Below are positions 7,239 to 14,477 of a stretch of DNA of 20,420 nucleotides, piece by piece. The notes under the pieces were generated by a model, which saw only the letters and a program-made list of their open reading frames with translations, was not told the origin of the DNA and ran no database searches. Origin of the DNA: Candidatus Saliniplasma halalkaliphilum (GTDB lineage: Archaea > Thermoplasmatota > Thermoplasmata > Halarchaeoplasmatales > Halarchaeoplasmataceae); assembly GCA_019594235.1 (NCBI GenBank), contig JAFDTG010000016.1, forward strand, positions 1-20,420, written 5' to 3'. How positions within the stretch are numbered: the first letter of the stretch is position 1; the number at the start of each line of letters is the position of its first letter. The position numbers were made by a program, and so were the translations under genes.

Positions 7239-7667
7239 TTAAGCAACCTCCATACCCCTAGTCGGTTTCTTTTTCTTACCCTTGTCTTGTAAGTTGACTT
7301 TAGGCAAAGGTATAGGGGGCGGGAGTTTTATTTCACGTGATATAAGTACTGATTGTGGGATACAGTTCTGTATAATCGTTGAATGGATTTTGTTTGCAAT
7401 CTCCTTGGGCATCTCGTTATTTTCTCTCCATTTCTTAGCAAGATCGGAGGGCGCATCTTTGAGTTCTAAGCTGCCCTCTAGTTCAATCCTACCGAGACTA
7501 GAATAGCTTGCTGTAAACCTAAAATATACGTCAAAAGAATCCTTTGTTACCTGTTTTATCTTTTTGACAGAACTGTTATGATCTATCCTTACATTCTTCA
7601 TGGGTTTACCTGAGGTAGAGAACCGTTCCGCATCAATAGATTTGATCTCGAACTTAGTGATTGACAT
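7239..7667 (-). CDS. Small archaeal conserved protein, possibly SecB-like
   Basis: A 142-residue protein from the ATG at 7667. Predicted strands run through F-D-V-Y-F-R-F-T-A-S-Y and G-R-I-E-L-E-G-S-L. A helix follows (E-I-A-N-K-I-H-S-T-I-I-Q), then a hydrophobic strand and the striking proline run L-P-P-P-I-P-L-P, with a lysine-rich tail. This order recalls a family of small archaeal proteins with SecB-like features (MJ0357-type); I recall the pattern and could not align it, so the name is tentative. An ATG at 7706 would add 13 residues, but the TATA-like ATTATTAAAT (about 7687-7697) lies inside that extension and about 25 nt before 7667, so the shorter form is favoured. It leads the unit with DUF447 and PHP. 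Confidence 0.6.
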   Translation of the reverse strand: MSITKFEIKSIDAERFSTSGKPMKNVRIDHNSSVKKIKQVTKDSFDVYFRFTASYSSLGRIELEGSLELKDAPSDLAKKWRENNEMPKEIANKIHSTIIQNCIPQSVLISREIKLPPPIPLPKVNLQDKGKKKKPTRGMEVA

Positions 7668-7685
7668 GGAATATAATATCCTTTG

Positions 7686-7698
7686 GTGATTTAATAAT
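7686..7698 (-). promoter_or_regulatory. TATA element for the three-gene minus-strand unit
   Basis: Minus-strand GATTATTAAATC is centred about 25 nt upstream of the ATG at 7667. It supports a leaderless transcript beginning there and carrying the SecB-like, DUF447 and PHP genes. Confidence 0.5.
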
Positions 7699-7760
7699 CT
7701 TTCCATAAGGAAACATATAACTGGTCTTTAACCAGGTGTTGTTCGAATATAAGCAAAATC

Positions 7761-7768
7761 TTTATAAT
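7761..7768 (+). promoter_or_regulatory. TATA box of the Roadblock-amidohydrolase pair
   Basis: TTTATAAT is preceded by a short A-rich BRE-like stretch (GCAAAATC). Transcription would start near 7790, giving a leader of about 28 nt to the ATG at 7818. Confidence 0.55.
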
Positions 7769-7817
7769 CTTCCAACATGATTGTTAGGCGGCTTGTTTGT
7801 GTAAAGTCGTGGTTATT

Positions 7818-8174
7818 ATGACAGCGAATACAATAGAAAAAGTTTTAAGCAGTATCAAAAAGAATCTTGATGTGGATGATGTCACTCTGATTTCTAGAAG
7901 TGGAATGCATATAGGTGGCGACGTTCCTGATAATGCACATATGGAAACTTTTGTAGCTATGTCTGCTATTCTTTTAGGAGCAGCAGAAACAGCTACATCT
8001 GAATTGGATGAAGAATTATCACATGTGGTGGTTGAACTGAAAAACTCTCGAGTTTTAGTCATGAATAATGGACCATCAGCATTGTTGGCGATTAAGATGT
8101 CTCAAGACAAAGATATAGATACTGTTTTAGAAGGTATAAAAGAACCGACGAACGAACTTAAAGAGTTATTATAA
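7818..8174 (+). CDS. Roadblock/LC7 domain protein
   Basis: A 118-residue protein with the single-domain Roadblock/LC7 pattern: an N-terminal helix (T-I-E-K-V-L-S-S-I), a strand with V-T-L-I-S-R-S-G-M-H-I, a long central helix (F-V-A-M-S-A-I-L-L-G-A-A-E-T-A), two strands (H-V-V-V-E-L, S-R-V-L-V-M) ending in N-N-G-P-S-A-L-L, and a closing helix. Such proteins often act as dimeric scaffolds or regulators of small GTPases. No GTPase gene lies nearby. A TTG at 7797 and a GTG at 7809 are alternative starts; the ATG matches the usual length of the domain. The amidohydrolase gene starts 17 nt downstream, so the two are probably co-transcribed. Confidence 0.85.
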   Translation: MTANTIEKVLSSIKKNLDVDDVTLISRSGMHIGGDVPDNAHMETFVAMSAILLGAAETATSELDEELSHVVVELKNSRVLVMNNGPSALLAIKMSQDKDIDTVLEGIKEPTNELKELL

Positions 8175-8191
8175 AAAAGGTTGGGGGTAAA

Positions 8192-9676
8192 ATGAGTAAA
8201 GGTTTTATTAATGGTAATGTAATCTCTTTAGCTGGCCGTTCTAAAAAATACCATGGGGTTTTAGTCGAAGACGGCAAGGTCACTTGTATTGAGGATTATG
8301 ACAAGATCATGAAGAATAGTGAGGAAAAAATCAACCTAAATGGTTACACCGTCCTACCAGGATTTATCGACTCTCATGTACATCTGATGCAGATGGGTTT
8401 AAAGGAAAAATGGGTGGACCTTTCAGAAACGGACAGCTTTGAAGAGGCAAAATATTATTTAGAAAAAGATATCGATAAAAAGGATGATGGTGAATGGATA
8501 ATCGGTGTTGATTTTGACGACACCAAGTGGAAAAGGTCGAGTTATCCCACAAAAAAGGAACTAGATGAAATTACAGAAGACCATCCTATGGTATTGAAAA
8601 GAATATGTGGGCATATAGGTGTCGCTAATTCTAAGGCTTTGGAGATGGTCGATGAGGACTGGGACAAAGTTAACCGAGATACTGGCATACTGAAAGAAGA
8701 AGCGGTATGGAACCTAGATGAAGTTATGGATATCGATATAGAAACAAGGAAAGAAGCTATCAAAAGAGGGATAAAAAAAGCCCATGAATTAGGTGTAACT
8801 GGAATTCATGAAGTTGTCGATAGAGATGGCTGGGATGCCTACGCAGAATTGGACGATGAAACTGAATTGGATCTAAGAGTACGATGTTATCTCCATTATG
8901 ATGAGATAGGAGACCTAGAACCTATCAATAAAAGCGAATTCCTCGCTCTTAGAGGTGTCAAAGTCTTTGCCGACGGATCCTTCGGTGGACGAACAGCGGC
9001 GCTTAATGAGGAATATAAAGACGATCCAGGAAATAAAGGTTTGTTGATGCATCCTAAAGAGGAACTGGATGATATCATATCCATGGCAGAAAGCAAAGGA
9101 TTCCAATGCATGGTACATGCTATAGGTGATAGAGCCATCGATATAGTATTAGATGCATATTCTGACAGCGCAGAAAGGATCAAAGAACTTCGACACAGGA
9201 TAGAACACGCAGAGATGCTGTATGATGAGAACATCAAAAGGATAAGAGAACTCGGATTGGTTCTTTCGATTCAACCAAATTTTGCTTATAAATGGTCTCA
9301 GCCGGGAGGTATGAACGAGAAGAGGCTCGGTAAGGAACGGTTGAAAAAATGTGACCCTCTTTGGAACATTCAGAGGGCCTTGGTGAAAATGGCTTTCGGA
9401 TCAGATAACATGCCCATGTCACCTCTTTTCGGTATCTATGCCGCCACTAATCATCCGTTATTAGAGCAAAGGATTTCCACCTACAATGCTCTTCAAAGTT
9501 ATATCACAAATAGTGCGTATATCGGAAGAGATGAAAACGAGTTAGGTGAGATCGTAGAAGGTAAAAAAGCAGACTTCGTAGTTCTGTCTGAAAACCCACT
9601 GAACACTGAAAATTTAAAAGATATTGAAGTGAAAATGACCGTCATAAATGGTAAAATAGTTTACGATAATAGGTGA
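8192..9676 (+). CDS. YtcJ-type metal-dependent amidohydrolase
   Basis: A 494-residue member of the amidohydrolase superfamily (amidohydrolase_3/YtcJ group). A small N-terminal beta-sandwich is followed by G-F-I-D-S-H-V-H-L with H62 and H64, then C-G-H-I-G-V-A-N near 139-146, V-K-V-F-A-D-G-S-F-G-G-R-T-A-A-L at 256-271, H-A-I-G-D-R-A-I near 309-316, R-I-E-H-A-E near 336-341, and G-S-D-N-M-P near 403-408. The C-terminal part returns to the beta-sandwich (G-K-K-A-D-F-V-V-L). These are the expected metal and catalytic positions, so hydrolysis of an amide or cyclic C-N bond is likely; the substrate is unknown. A G-rich ribosome site (GGTTGGGGGT) lies just before the ATG. Its place behind a Roadblock gene is unusual for a catabolic enzyme. 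Confidence 0.92.
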   Translation: MSKGFINGNVISLAGRSKKYHGVLVEDGKVTCIEDYDKIMKNSEEKINLNGYTVLPGFIDSHVHLMQMGLKEKWVDLSETDSFEEAKYYLEKDIDKKDDGEWIIGVDFDDTKWKRSSYPTKKELDEITEDHPMVLKRICGHIGVANSKALEMVDEDWDKVNRDTGILKEEAVWNLDEVMDIDIETRKEAIKRGIKKAHELGVTGIHEVVDRDGWDAYAELDDETELDLRVRCYLHYDEIGDLEPINKSEFLALRGVKVFADGSFGGRTAALNEEYKDDPGNKGLLMHPKEELDDIISMAESKGFQCMVHAIGDRAIDIVLDAYSDSAERIKELRHRIEHAEMLYDENIKRIRELGLVLSIQPNFAYKWSQPGGMNEKRLGKERLKKCDPLWNIQRALVKMAFGSDNMPMSPLFGIYAATNHPLLEQRISTYNALQSYITNSAYIGRDENELGEIVEGKKADFVVLSENPLNTENLKDIEVKMTVINGKIVYDNR

Positions 9677-9685
9677 GATGAAAAT

Positions 9686-9704
9686 CGATTATATTAAATA
9701 AACG
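9686..9704 (+). promoter_or_regulatory. TATA box of gcvH
   Basis: CGATTATATTAAATAAACG, with core TATATTAAAT centred near 9695, is 25 nt before the ATG at 9720. This is canonical spacing and implies a leaderless transcript; it also supports 9720 over the second in-frame ATG at 9732. Confidence 0.6.
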
Positions 9705-9719
9705 AAGCCTATTTTAGAA

Positions 9720-10112
9720 ATGGTTGATAATATGGCTGAGATAGATGAAGAATTAAAATACACTGACAATCATGAATGGATCAAAGTAGACGGTGATAAG
9801 ATAACCTACGGTATCACAGATTATGCACAGGACGAACTGGGAGATATCGTTTACGTGGAATTACCTATAGAAGGTGAAGAGGTTGAAAAGGGAGATGTCA
9901 TAGGTGTTGTTGAATCAGTGAAAACAGTTTCCGACTTATACGCTCCTGTTTCCGGAACGATAACCGCTGTAAACACAGATCTCGAAGGTGAACCAGAGAA
10001 GATAAACGAGAAACCTTTTGGAGACGGTTGGATCGCCAAAATAGAGATGGACGATGAATCCGAGTTAGACGATCTACTCACTGCTGAAGAATACAAAAAA
10101 GAAACCGAATAA
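9720..10112 (+). CDS. gcvH: Glycine cleavage system H protein
   Basis: A 130-residue lipoyl-carrier protein. The N-terminal Y-T-D-N-H-E-W-I matches the H-protein opening, followed by G-I-T-D-Y-A-Q-D-E-L-G-D-I-V-Y-V-E-L-P and the lipoylation motif E-S-V-K-T-V-S-D-L-Y-A-P with Lys68 as the attachment site. The end keeps G-D-G-W-I-A-K-I. The protein shuttles the aminomethyl group between the P, T and L proteins of glycine cleavage in the cytosol. None of those partners is in this window. The convergent neighbour is glyA, whose product uses the same glycine and one-carbon pool. A T-rich tract just after the stop suggests termination. Nothing in the sequence looks defective. Confidence 0.97.
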   Translation: MVDNMAEIDEELKYTDNHEWIKVDGDKITYGITDYAQDELGDIVYVELPIEGEEVEKGDVIGVVESVKTVSDLYAPVSGTITAVNTDLEGEPEKINEKPFGDGWIAKIEMDDESELDDLLTAEEYKKETE

Positions 10113-10155
10113 AAACTCTTTAATTCTTTTTTATTAAAAAATAAAAAAAAGGGGT
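10113..10155. terminator. Two-way T-tract terminator between gcvH and glyA
   Basis: The 43 nt between the convergent stop codons hold a T-rich run on the plus strand (TTCTTTTTTATT) and a T-rich run on the minus strand (CCCCTTTTTTTTATTTTTTA). Archaeal transcription often ends at such U-rich tracts without a stable hairpin, so one short spacer could stop both genes. Confidence 0.6.
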
Positions 10156-11451
10156 TTAGTCGTATTTGTCCAGGAAAGAGAACCTATCATGTGCCGGTAG
10201 ACCTTCTTTGTAGCAGTAATGGATCTCCTGGAAATCGTTTCTAAATTCGGTAACGTCTTCTTTGACCTTTTTGGGATCTTCTCGGTCTTTAACGATACGT
10301 TTGATGAACTCCGCAACTTCTTCCATGTGTGTTTCTTTCATACCCAAACGGGTAAGTTCCTGGGTTCCGAGCCTAATGCCGCTGGGTTCCTGAGCACTAT
10401 TAACATCATCCCAAGGCATAAGGTTCTTGTTAGCGATCATGTTAGCTTCTTCCATAGCTTCAACTAGAGTTTCTCCTCCGCCCTCTTCCTGTACGTCAAC
10501 TGCCAGTGTGTGTGACCTTGTAAATCCTTTATGCTCGCACATCACGTCCATATCCCTTTCATAGAGTGCCTGACCGAGGGCTTGAGCGTTCTTGATTATC
10601 TGTTTCGCATACTCTTTACCGAATTCTTGATGTTCTGCTAAAGAAACCGCTAGTGCCGCCATGGTGTGAAGATGATGATTTGATAGAACTCCTGGGAACA
10701 CTCCGTAGAACAATTTCTGTTTCATCTCTTCATCCCTTGGATTTGAAAGGAGTATACCTCGCTGTGGACCCGGAAGTGTTTTGTGGGTGCTTCCTGTCAT
10801 CACTTCTACACCTTCCCTAAATGGATCTTGGAATTCACCTCCAGCGATCAAGCCGAGAACGTGGGCAGCGTCATACCAAACGTAACATCCCACGTCTTCT
10901 AAAGTTTCTTTAAGTTCTTTTAATGGTGGTGGGAACAAGTACACAGATCTACCGAATAATGCAATATCTGGCTGCTCTTTTTTTAGCAGCTTCTTGGTTC
11001 CTTCGACGTCGATATTCATCTCGTCAACATTGAAAGGATATGTTTTAGGTTCCATACCTCTGAAACCAACTGAACCGAACTTTGCACTGCTTATATGCGC
11101 TCCATCGGAAACATCGACAGAAGTAATAGTCTTTCCAGGACCTCCTAAACCCATCAAAACAGCTTGATTTGCGTTGGTGCCTGAGATAGGTCTCACATCC
11201 GCATATTCTACGTCAAAAAGGTCTTTAGCAAGTTCCTGGGCTTTGATCTCAACTTTATCTACAAATGTATTTCCTTGATAATACCTTCCACCTGGGGGGC
11301 CTTCTGCATATCGATCATGAAAATCGCTGATAAGTAATTCTCTTGCCATCGGACTGATTATGTTCTCCGATGCGATCATGGGCAAAGACTTCTTGAACCA
11401 TTCATGATGTTTTTCTACCTGCTCGTAAATATAATCCGCATCTTTTTTCAT
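10156..11451 (-). CDS. glyA: Serine hydroxymethyltransferase
   Basis: A 431-residue PLP enzyme that interconverts serine and glycine with transfer of a one-carbon unit to a tetrahydropterin. Key segments are A-S-E-N at 27-30, R-Y-Y-Q-G-N near 56-61, S-G-T-N-A-N-Q-A near 90-97, Y-D-A-A-H-V-L-G-L at 193-201 (D194 and H197 contact PLP) and G-S-T-H-K-T-L-P-G-P-Q-R-G with the Schiff-base Lys224. R-L-G-T-Q-E-L-T-R-L-G-M near the end fits the family. The length is usual for archaeal forms, which use tetrahydromethanopterin or a related carrier in many lineages; which carrier is used here cannot be read. The ATG at 11451 has a GAGG ribosome site seven bases upstream. The gene converges on gcvH. Confidence 0.97.
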   Translation of the reverse strand: MKKDADYIYEQVEKHHEWFKKSLPMIASENIISPMARELLISDFHDRYAEGPPGGRYYQGNTFVDKVEIKAQELAKDLFDVEYADVRPISGTNANQAVLMGLGGPGKTITSVDVSDGAHISSAKFGSVGFRGMEPKTYPFNVDEMNIDVEGTKKLLKKEQPDIALFGRSVYLFPPPLKELKETLEDVGCYVWYDAAHVLGLIAGGEFQDPFREGVEVMTGSTHKTLPGPQRGILLSNPRDEEMKQKLFYGVFPGVLSNHHLHTMAALAVSLAEHQEFGKEYAKQIIKNAQALGQALYERDMDVMCEHKGFTRSHTLAVDVQEEGGGETLVEAMEEANMIANKNLMPWDDVNSAQEPSGIRLGTQELTRLGMKETHMEEVAEFIKRIVKDREDPKKVKEDVTEFRNDFQEIHYCYKEGLPAHDRFSFLDKYD

Positions 11452-11509
11452 AGGTATACCTCGGAAGGTGATTGTCTTTTCAATATTAAACCATTTTGTT
11501 TAAGTTAAC

Positions 11510-11519
11510 TTATAATTAA
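11510..11519 (-). promoter_or_regulatory. TATA element of glyA
   Basis: The minus-strand AT-rich run TTAATTATAAG lies far enough upstream of the ATG at 11451 to leave a leader of about 35-40 nt, which would contain the GAGG site at 11459-11462. A second AT tract near 11480-11490 is an alternative. Confidence 0.35.
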
Positions 11520-11524
11520 GACAA

Positions 11525-11534
11525 TTTTTTTATA
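11525..11534 (+). promoter_or_regulatory. TATA box of the CBS-HPF gene
   Basis: TTTTTTATAG would place the transcription start near 11555. The resulting short leader carries the strong ribosome site GGAAGGAGAT, four bases before the ATG at 11579. Confidence 0.5.
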
Positions 11535-11578
11535 GTGCGCAGAGGTTGTTATAGTAAAGATAATGGAAGGAGATAACA

Positions 11579-12736
11579 ATGGCGCAAGTAGAAGATTTTC
11601 AGGCAAAAGACGTGATGACCAAGAAGTTTATAACTGCTAAACCCGATGATAAGGTCTCTGATGCTATAGGTCTTATGCGTAAACACGATGTAGCAGAGAT
11701 ACCGGTCGTTGAAAATGGGGAGGTTGTTGGGATAGTTGCAGAGGATATGTTTGTTAAAAAAAGACATCTGCCCTTTTCCACTAAACTAGCTCATGTCATG
11801 ACAAAACCACCAAATGTTGAGCAGGATGACACAATCATTGATGTTTGCGAGCTATTATTATCCTCCGGATACAGGGGTATACCTGTTAAATCAAACGACG
11901 ACATTGTAGGTTTTATTTCTCGGTCAGACATAATTGAGATAATTCCAGAGATCGACGATCTTAGAAAATCTGCTGTAGGGGAGTACATGACTCCATCTCC
12001 CACTACCATAAGGGAGCACGACACTATAATGAAAGCTAAAAACATGATGGAAAACCTGGATGAAAAAGTTGTACCGGTAACCGATGAACATGGTAGACTT
12101 TCAGGTATGATAGGAATTAAAGATATCATCAAAGAAAGTTCAAGACCGGTTTCAAGGCACGAAAAGGGTGAGAAAAGTGGAGAAAAAGATTCACCATATT
12201 CAGATATGGAGATCAGAAGCATGATGGTAACACCTCCAATAACAACTACACCCGGAAACACAATACATGACGCCGCTCAAAAGATGACCGATCACAACAT
12301 ATCTACGGTAGTTGCAGTTGAAGACGAATCTATCAAAGGTATACTTACCCAGATCGATCTGATAGAAACGATAGCCAGTTTCCGTGAATCAGATCAAGTA
12401 TATGTACAGATAACCGGTTTAGAAGAAGACCCTGACGTGTACGACCAGATGTATCAAATGGTTCAAAAGTACCTCCAGAAGATCAACAGGGTTTTGAAAC
12501 CTTTGGTATTGAACATCCATGTGGTGACTCATCACACATCAGGCCATGAAAAGAAATACAGTATAAGGTTGAGACTAAATACCGATCACGGTATGTTCTA
12601 TGCAAAGAAATTTGATTGGAACATCATGAGAGCTTTGGATGATGGCATGAACAGTTTACAGAAGAAGATATTCCAGGACAAAGAAAAGAAATTAGATAGG
12701 TATCGGAAACATCCTAAGTATAGGGAATCACAATAG
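11579..12736 (+). CDS. Four-CBS-domain protein with C-terminal HPF/RaiA-like domain
   Basis: A 385-residue protein. Four CBS motifs are visible, each opening with an M-T or M-x-T-P element: about 11-60, 72-122, 135-185 and 214-265. They form two Bateman modules, which usually bind adenine nucleotides or related ligands. A charged linker near 186-210 separates modules 1 and 2. Residues 273-385 look like an HPF/RaiA-type domain: a strand (V-Y-V-Q-I-T-G-L), a helix (Y-D-Q-M-Y-Q-M-V-Q-K-Y-L-Q-K-I), strands with L-N-I-H-V-V-T-H-H and Y-S-I-R-L-R-L-N, a second helix (I-M-R-A-L-D-D-G-M-N-S-L-Q-K-K-I), and a basic tail. The fold assignment rests on this pattern. A plausible role is ribosome binding tuned by cellular energy state. 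The start has a strong GGAG site. The 3' end overlaps the convergent deacetylase-family gene by 9 nt. Confidence 0.85.
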   Translation: MAQVEDFQAKDVMTKKFITAKPDDKVSDAIGLMRKHDVAEIPVVENGEVVGIVAEDMFVKKRHLPFSTKLAHVMTKPPNVEQDDTIIDVCELLLSSGYRGIPVKSNDDIVGFISRSDIIEIIPEIDDLRKSAVGEYMTPSPTTIREHDTIMKAKNMMENLDEKVVPVTDEHGRLSGMIGIKDIIKESSRPVSRHEKGEKSGEKDSPYSDMEIRSMMVTPPITTTPGNTIHDAAQKMTDHNISTVVAVEDESIKGILTQIDLIETIASFRESDQVYVQITGLEEDPDVYDQMYQMVQKYLQKINRVLKPLVLNIHVVTHHTSGHEKKYSIRLRLNTDHGMFYAKKFDWNIMRALDDGMNSLQKKIFQDKEKKLDRYRKHPKYRESQ

Positions 12737-13732
12737 TTCCCAATACTTCTTCAAGGCATCCTTAGCTTCCAAAATCTCTTCCTTTCCTTTTTGTTCCGTA
12801 TCACTCACCCTCGTATATTCTAGTGAGACCTCTTTACCACTTTCTGATGCCACTAAGCCGGCAACTATCTCTGAGAGACATTCTAGATGGTATCCTCCTT
12901 CGAGCATGTATGATACAGAACCGTTACACAACTCCTTTGACAGTGCTGTGATCCTTTCAGCCGTCCTGATGTAACATTGACTGGAATACGTCAGTCCCGT
13001 AAGTTGGTCAGCGTAATGTCCGTCAGTTCCAAAAGATACGATCATAGTTTTAGGCTGGTACTGTACCAATATAGGTTTCATTATCTCGGTCCAAGCTAAA
13101 TCCAAGGTAGAATCTCCTCGTCCCGTTTTTAAAGGTATATTCACATTGTAGCCCTCGCCAGGTCCCTGGCCAACAGCCACCGATTCCCCGGTTCCTGGAT
13201 ATATCCCATGATGATGAGCTGAGATATAGAGAACGTTAGGATCGGAGTAAAATATATCACTAGTGCCATTACCGTGATGCGCGTCTAGATCGATTATGGC
13301 AACTCCTCCAGTGTTTACGTGATTTGCAGCGATCGCAGCGTTGTTTAAGTAACAAAATCCTCCACCATAATCCTTACCTGCATGATGGCCTGGAGGTCTG
13401 AGAATTCCAAGGGTCCTTTCACCGTCGAGTGCTTTTTTGATCCCTTCTAACGCTCCACCCGCTGCTAGCTTAGCTATCTCATAAGTATCTTCGTCGAGAT
13501 AGGTGTCACCCCCGTCGATGTATTGTCCATAACTATTCTCCAAGGTGTCAAGATATCTTGGTGTGTGTGTTTTTTCTAAAATACCCCTTTCAGCAGATTC
13601 TGGAATCAAAATTTTCTCTGTCAACTCTTCTTTCTCCAGCCGATTCAATATCGATCTCAACCTGTCTGGTGATTCTGGATGAGTACCGAATTGTCTATGT
13701 TCTAAATATTTCGGATGGAATATTATGTCCAT
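12728..13732 (-). CDS. Histone deacetylase-family hydrolase (AcuC/HDAC-like)
   Basis: A 334-residue arginase/deacetylase-fold protein. The motifs are in order: R-P-P-G-H-H-A at 112-118 with the H116-H117 pair, F-C-Y-L-N-N-A-A near 126-133, I-D-L-D-A-H-H-G-N-G-T at 147-157 with zinc ligands D150 and H152, S-F-G-T-D-G-H at 233-239 with zinc ligand D237, and L-E-G-G-Y at 277-281 with the catalytic tyrosine Y281. All residues needed for zinc-dependent deacylation are present. Archaeal relatives may act on acetylated proteins, acetylpolyamines or other acyl amides; the substrate is not evident. The ATG at 13732 lies 25 nt from an AT element shared with the divergent dph6 gene. The last 9 bases overlap the CBS-HPF gene. 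Confidence 0.93.
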   Translation of the reverse strand: MDIIFHPKYLEHRQFGTHPESPDRLRSILNRLEKEELTEKILIPESAERGILEKTHTPRYLDTLENSYGQYIDGGDTYLDEDTYEIAKLAAGGALEGIKKALDGERTLGILRPPGHHAGKDYGGGFCYLNNAAIAANHVNTGGVAIIDLDAHHGNGTSDIFYSDPNVLYISAHHHGIYPGTGESVAVGQGPGEGYNVNIPLKTGRGDSTLDLAWTEIMKPILVQYQPKTMIVSFGTDGHYADQLTGLTYSSQCYIRTAERITALSKELCNGSVSYMLEGGYHLECLSEIVAGLVASESGKEVSLEYTRVSDTEQKGKEEILEAKDALKKYWELL

Positions 13733-13750
13733 GTTTCGTTTAGATAAGCG

Positions 13751-13764
13751 AAATTATTTAAACG
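13751..13764. promoter_or_regulatory. Shared AT-rich element for divergent hdac-like and dph6 genes
   Basis: AAATTATTTAAACG is AT-rich and nearly symmetric. Its centre is 25 nt from the minus-strand ATG at 13732 (leaderless) and about 34 nt from the plus-strand ATG at 13791. It could act as TATA box in both directions. Confidence 0.5.
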
Positions 13765-13790
13765 TTGACGTAAAATCTGACACGAATAAA

Positions 13791-14459
13791 ATGAAGTACG
13801 CTGCTCTTTTCTCAGGAGGGAAGGATTCCGCCCTTGCTCTATGGAAAGCCCAGAGGGAAGGTTTGGATGTACAGGATTTAGTAACCGTGTATCCAGAAAG
13901 AGACGACTCCTACATGTTCCATAAACCGAACTTAGATTTTGTCCCGGATATCGCTGAATCATTGGGTATAGAGTTGGTTAAGGTTGAAACAGAAGGGGAA
14001 AAAGAGAAAGAGATGGAAGATCTGAAAAAGGGTTTAGAGGGGTTGGAAATCGGTGGTATCATCACCGGTGCTGTGGCATCTTCTTATCAATATGAAAGAC
14101 TGAAAAAACTTTCTTCTCAGTTAGGGCTAGAACTTTACGCACCTTTATGGGGGATGGATCAAGAAAATTTACTAAATGAATTATTAGAAGATGACTTTGA
14201 AGTGATCATCGTGAGCGTAGCTGCCATGGGTTTAGATGAAGAGTGGTTGGGTCGAAGGATCGATAAGGATTGTGTTAAAGGTTTTAAGGTGTTGAAACAA
14301 AAATACGGAATTAACGTTGCGGGAGAAGGTGGGGAATACGAGAGTTTAGTACTCGATGCGCCGAATTACAAGTGGGGGTTTGAAGTGGTTGAAGGTAATA
14401 TAAGATGGGACGGTCATCGTGGTGAATACGAAATTAAAAGAATAAAGAAAAGAGATTGA
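13791..14459 (+). CDS. dph6: Diphthine-ammonia ligase (Dph6-type PP-loop ATPase)
   Basis: A 222-residue adenine-nucleotide alpha-hydrolase-fold protein that performs the last step of diphthamide synthesis, amidating diphthine on elongation factor 2 at the expense of ATP. The PP-loop S-G-G-K-D-S is at residues 8-13, followed by G-A-V-A-S-S-Y-Q-Y-E-R near 93-103, L-W-G-M near 119-122 and E-G-G-E-Y-E-S at 179-185, all typical of the family. A start at 13725 would add 22 residues, but it overlaps the divergent gene's start and precedes the promoter element; the ATG at 13791 places the PP-loop strand at the N-terminus as usual. Diphthamide occurs in archaea and eukaryotes only, which supports the archaeal assignment. 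Confidence 0.93.
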   Translation: MKYAALFSGGKDSALALWKAQREGLDVQDLVTVYPERDDSYMFHKPNLDFVPDIAESLGIELVKVETEGEKEKEMEDLKKGLEGLEIGGIITGAVASSYQYERLKKLSSQLGLELYAPLWGMDQENLLNELLEDDFEVIIVSVAAMGLDEEWLGRRIDKDCVKGFKVLKQKYGINVAGEGGEYESLVLDAPNYKWGFEVVEGNIRWDGHRGEYEIKRIKKRD

Positions 14460-14477
14460 GAAAAAAGGTATGTTTTT
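14460..14477. terminator. A/T-tract spacer between dph6 and the ferritin-like gene
   Basis: The 18 nt between the convergent stops begin with six A and end with six T (AAAAAAGGTATGTTTTTT). Each strand therefore presents a T run just after its gene, a compact two-way terminator. Confidence 0.5.

Noticed and set aside
7784..8062. Minus-strand frame opposite the Roadblock gene
   Set aside because: Low-complexity Ser/Thr composition and no promoter; the plus-strand gene has a domain match, TATA box and operon partner.
8896..9237. Minus-strand frames inside the amidohydrolase gene
   Set aside because: Shadows of a gene with a full set of catalytic motifs.
11791..12261. 156-codon minus-strand frame opposite the CBS-HPF gene
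   Set aside because: Serine- and isoleucine-rich antisense shadow with no recognisable motif; the plus strand holds clear CBS repeats.
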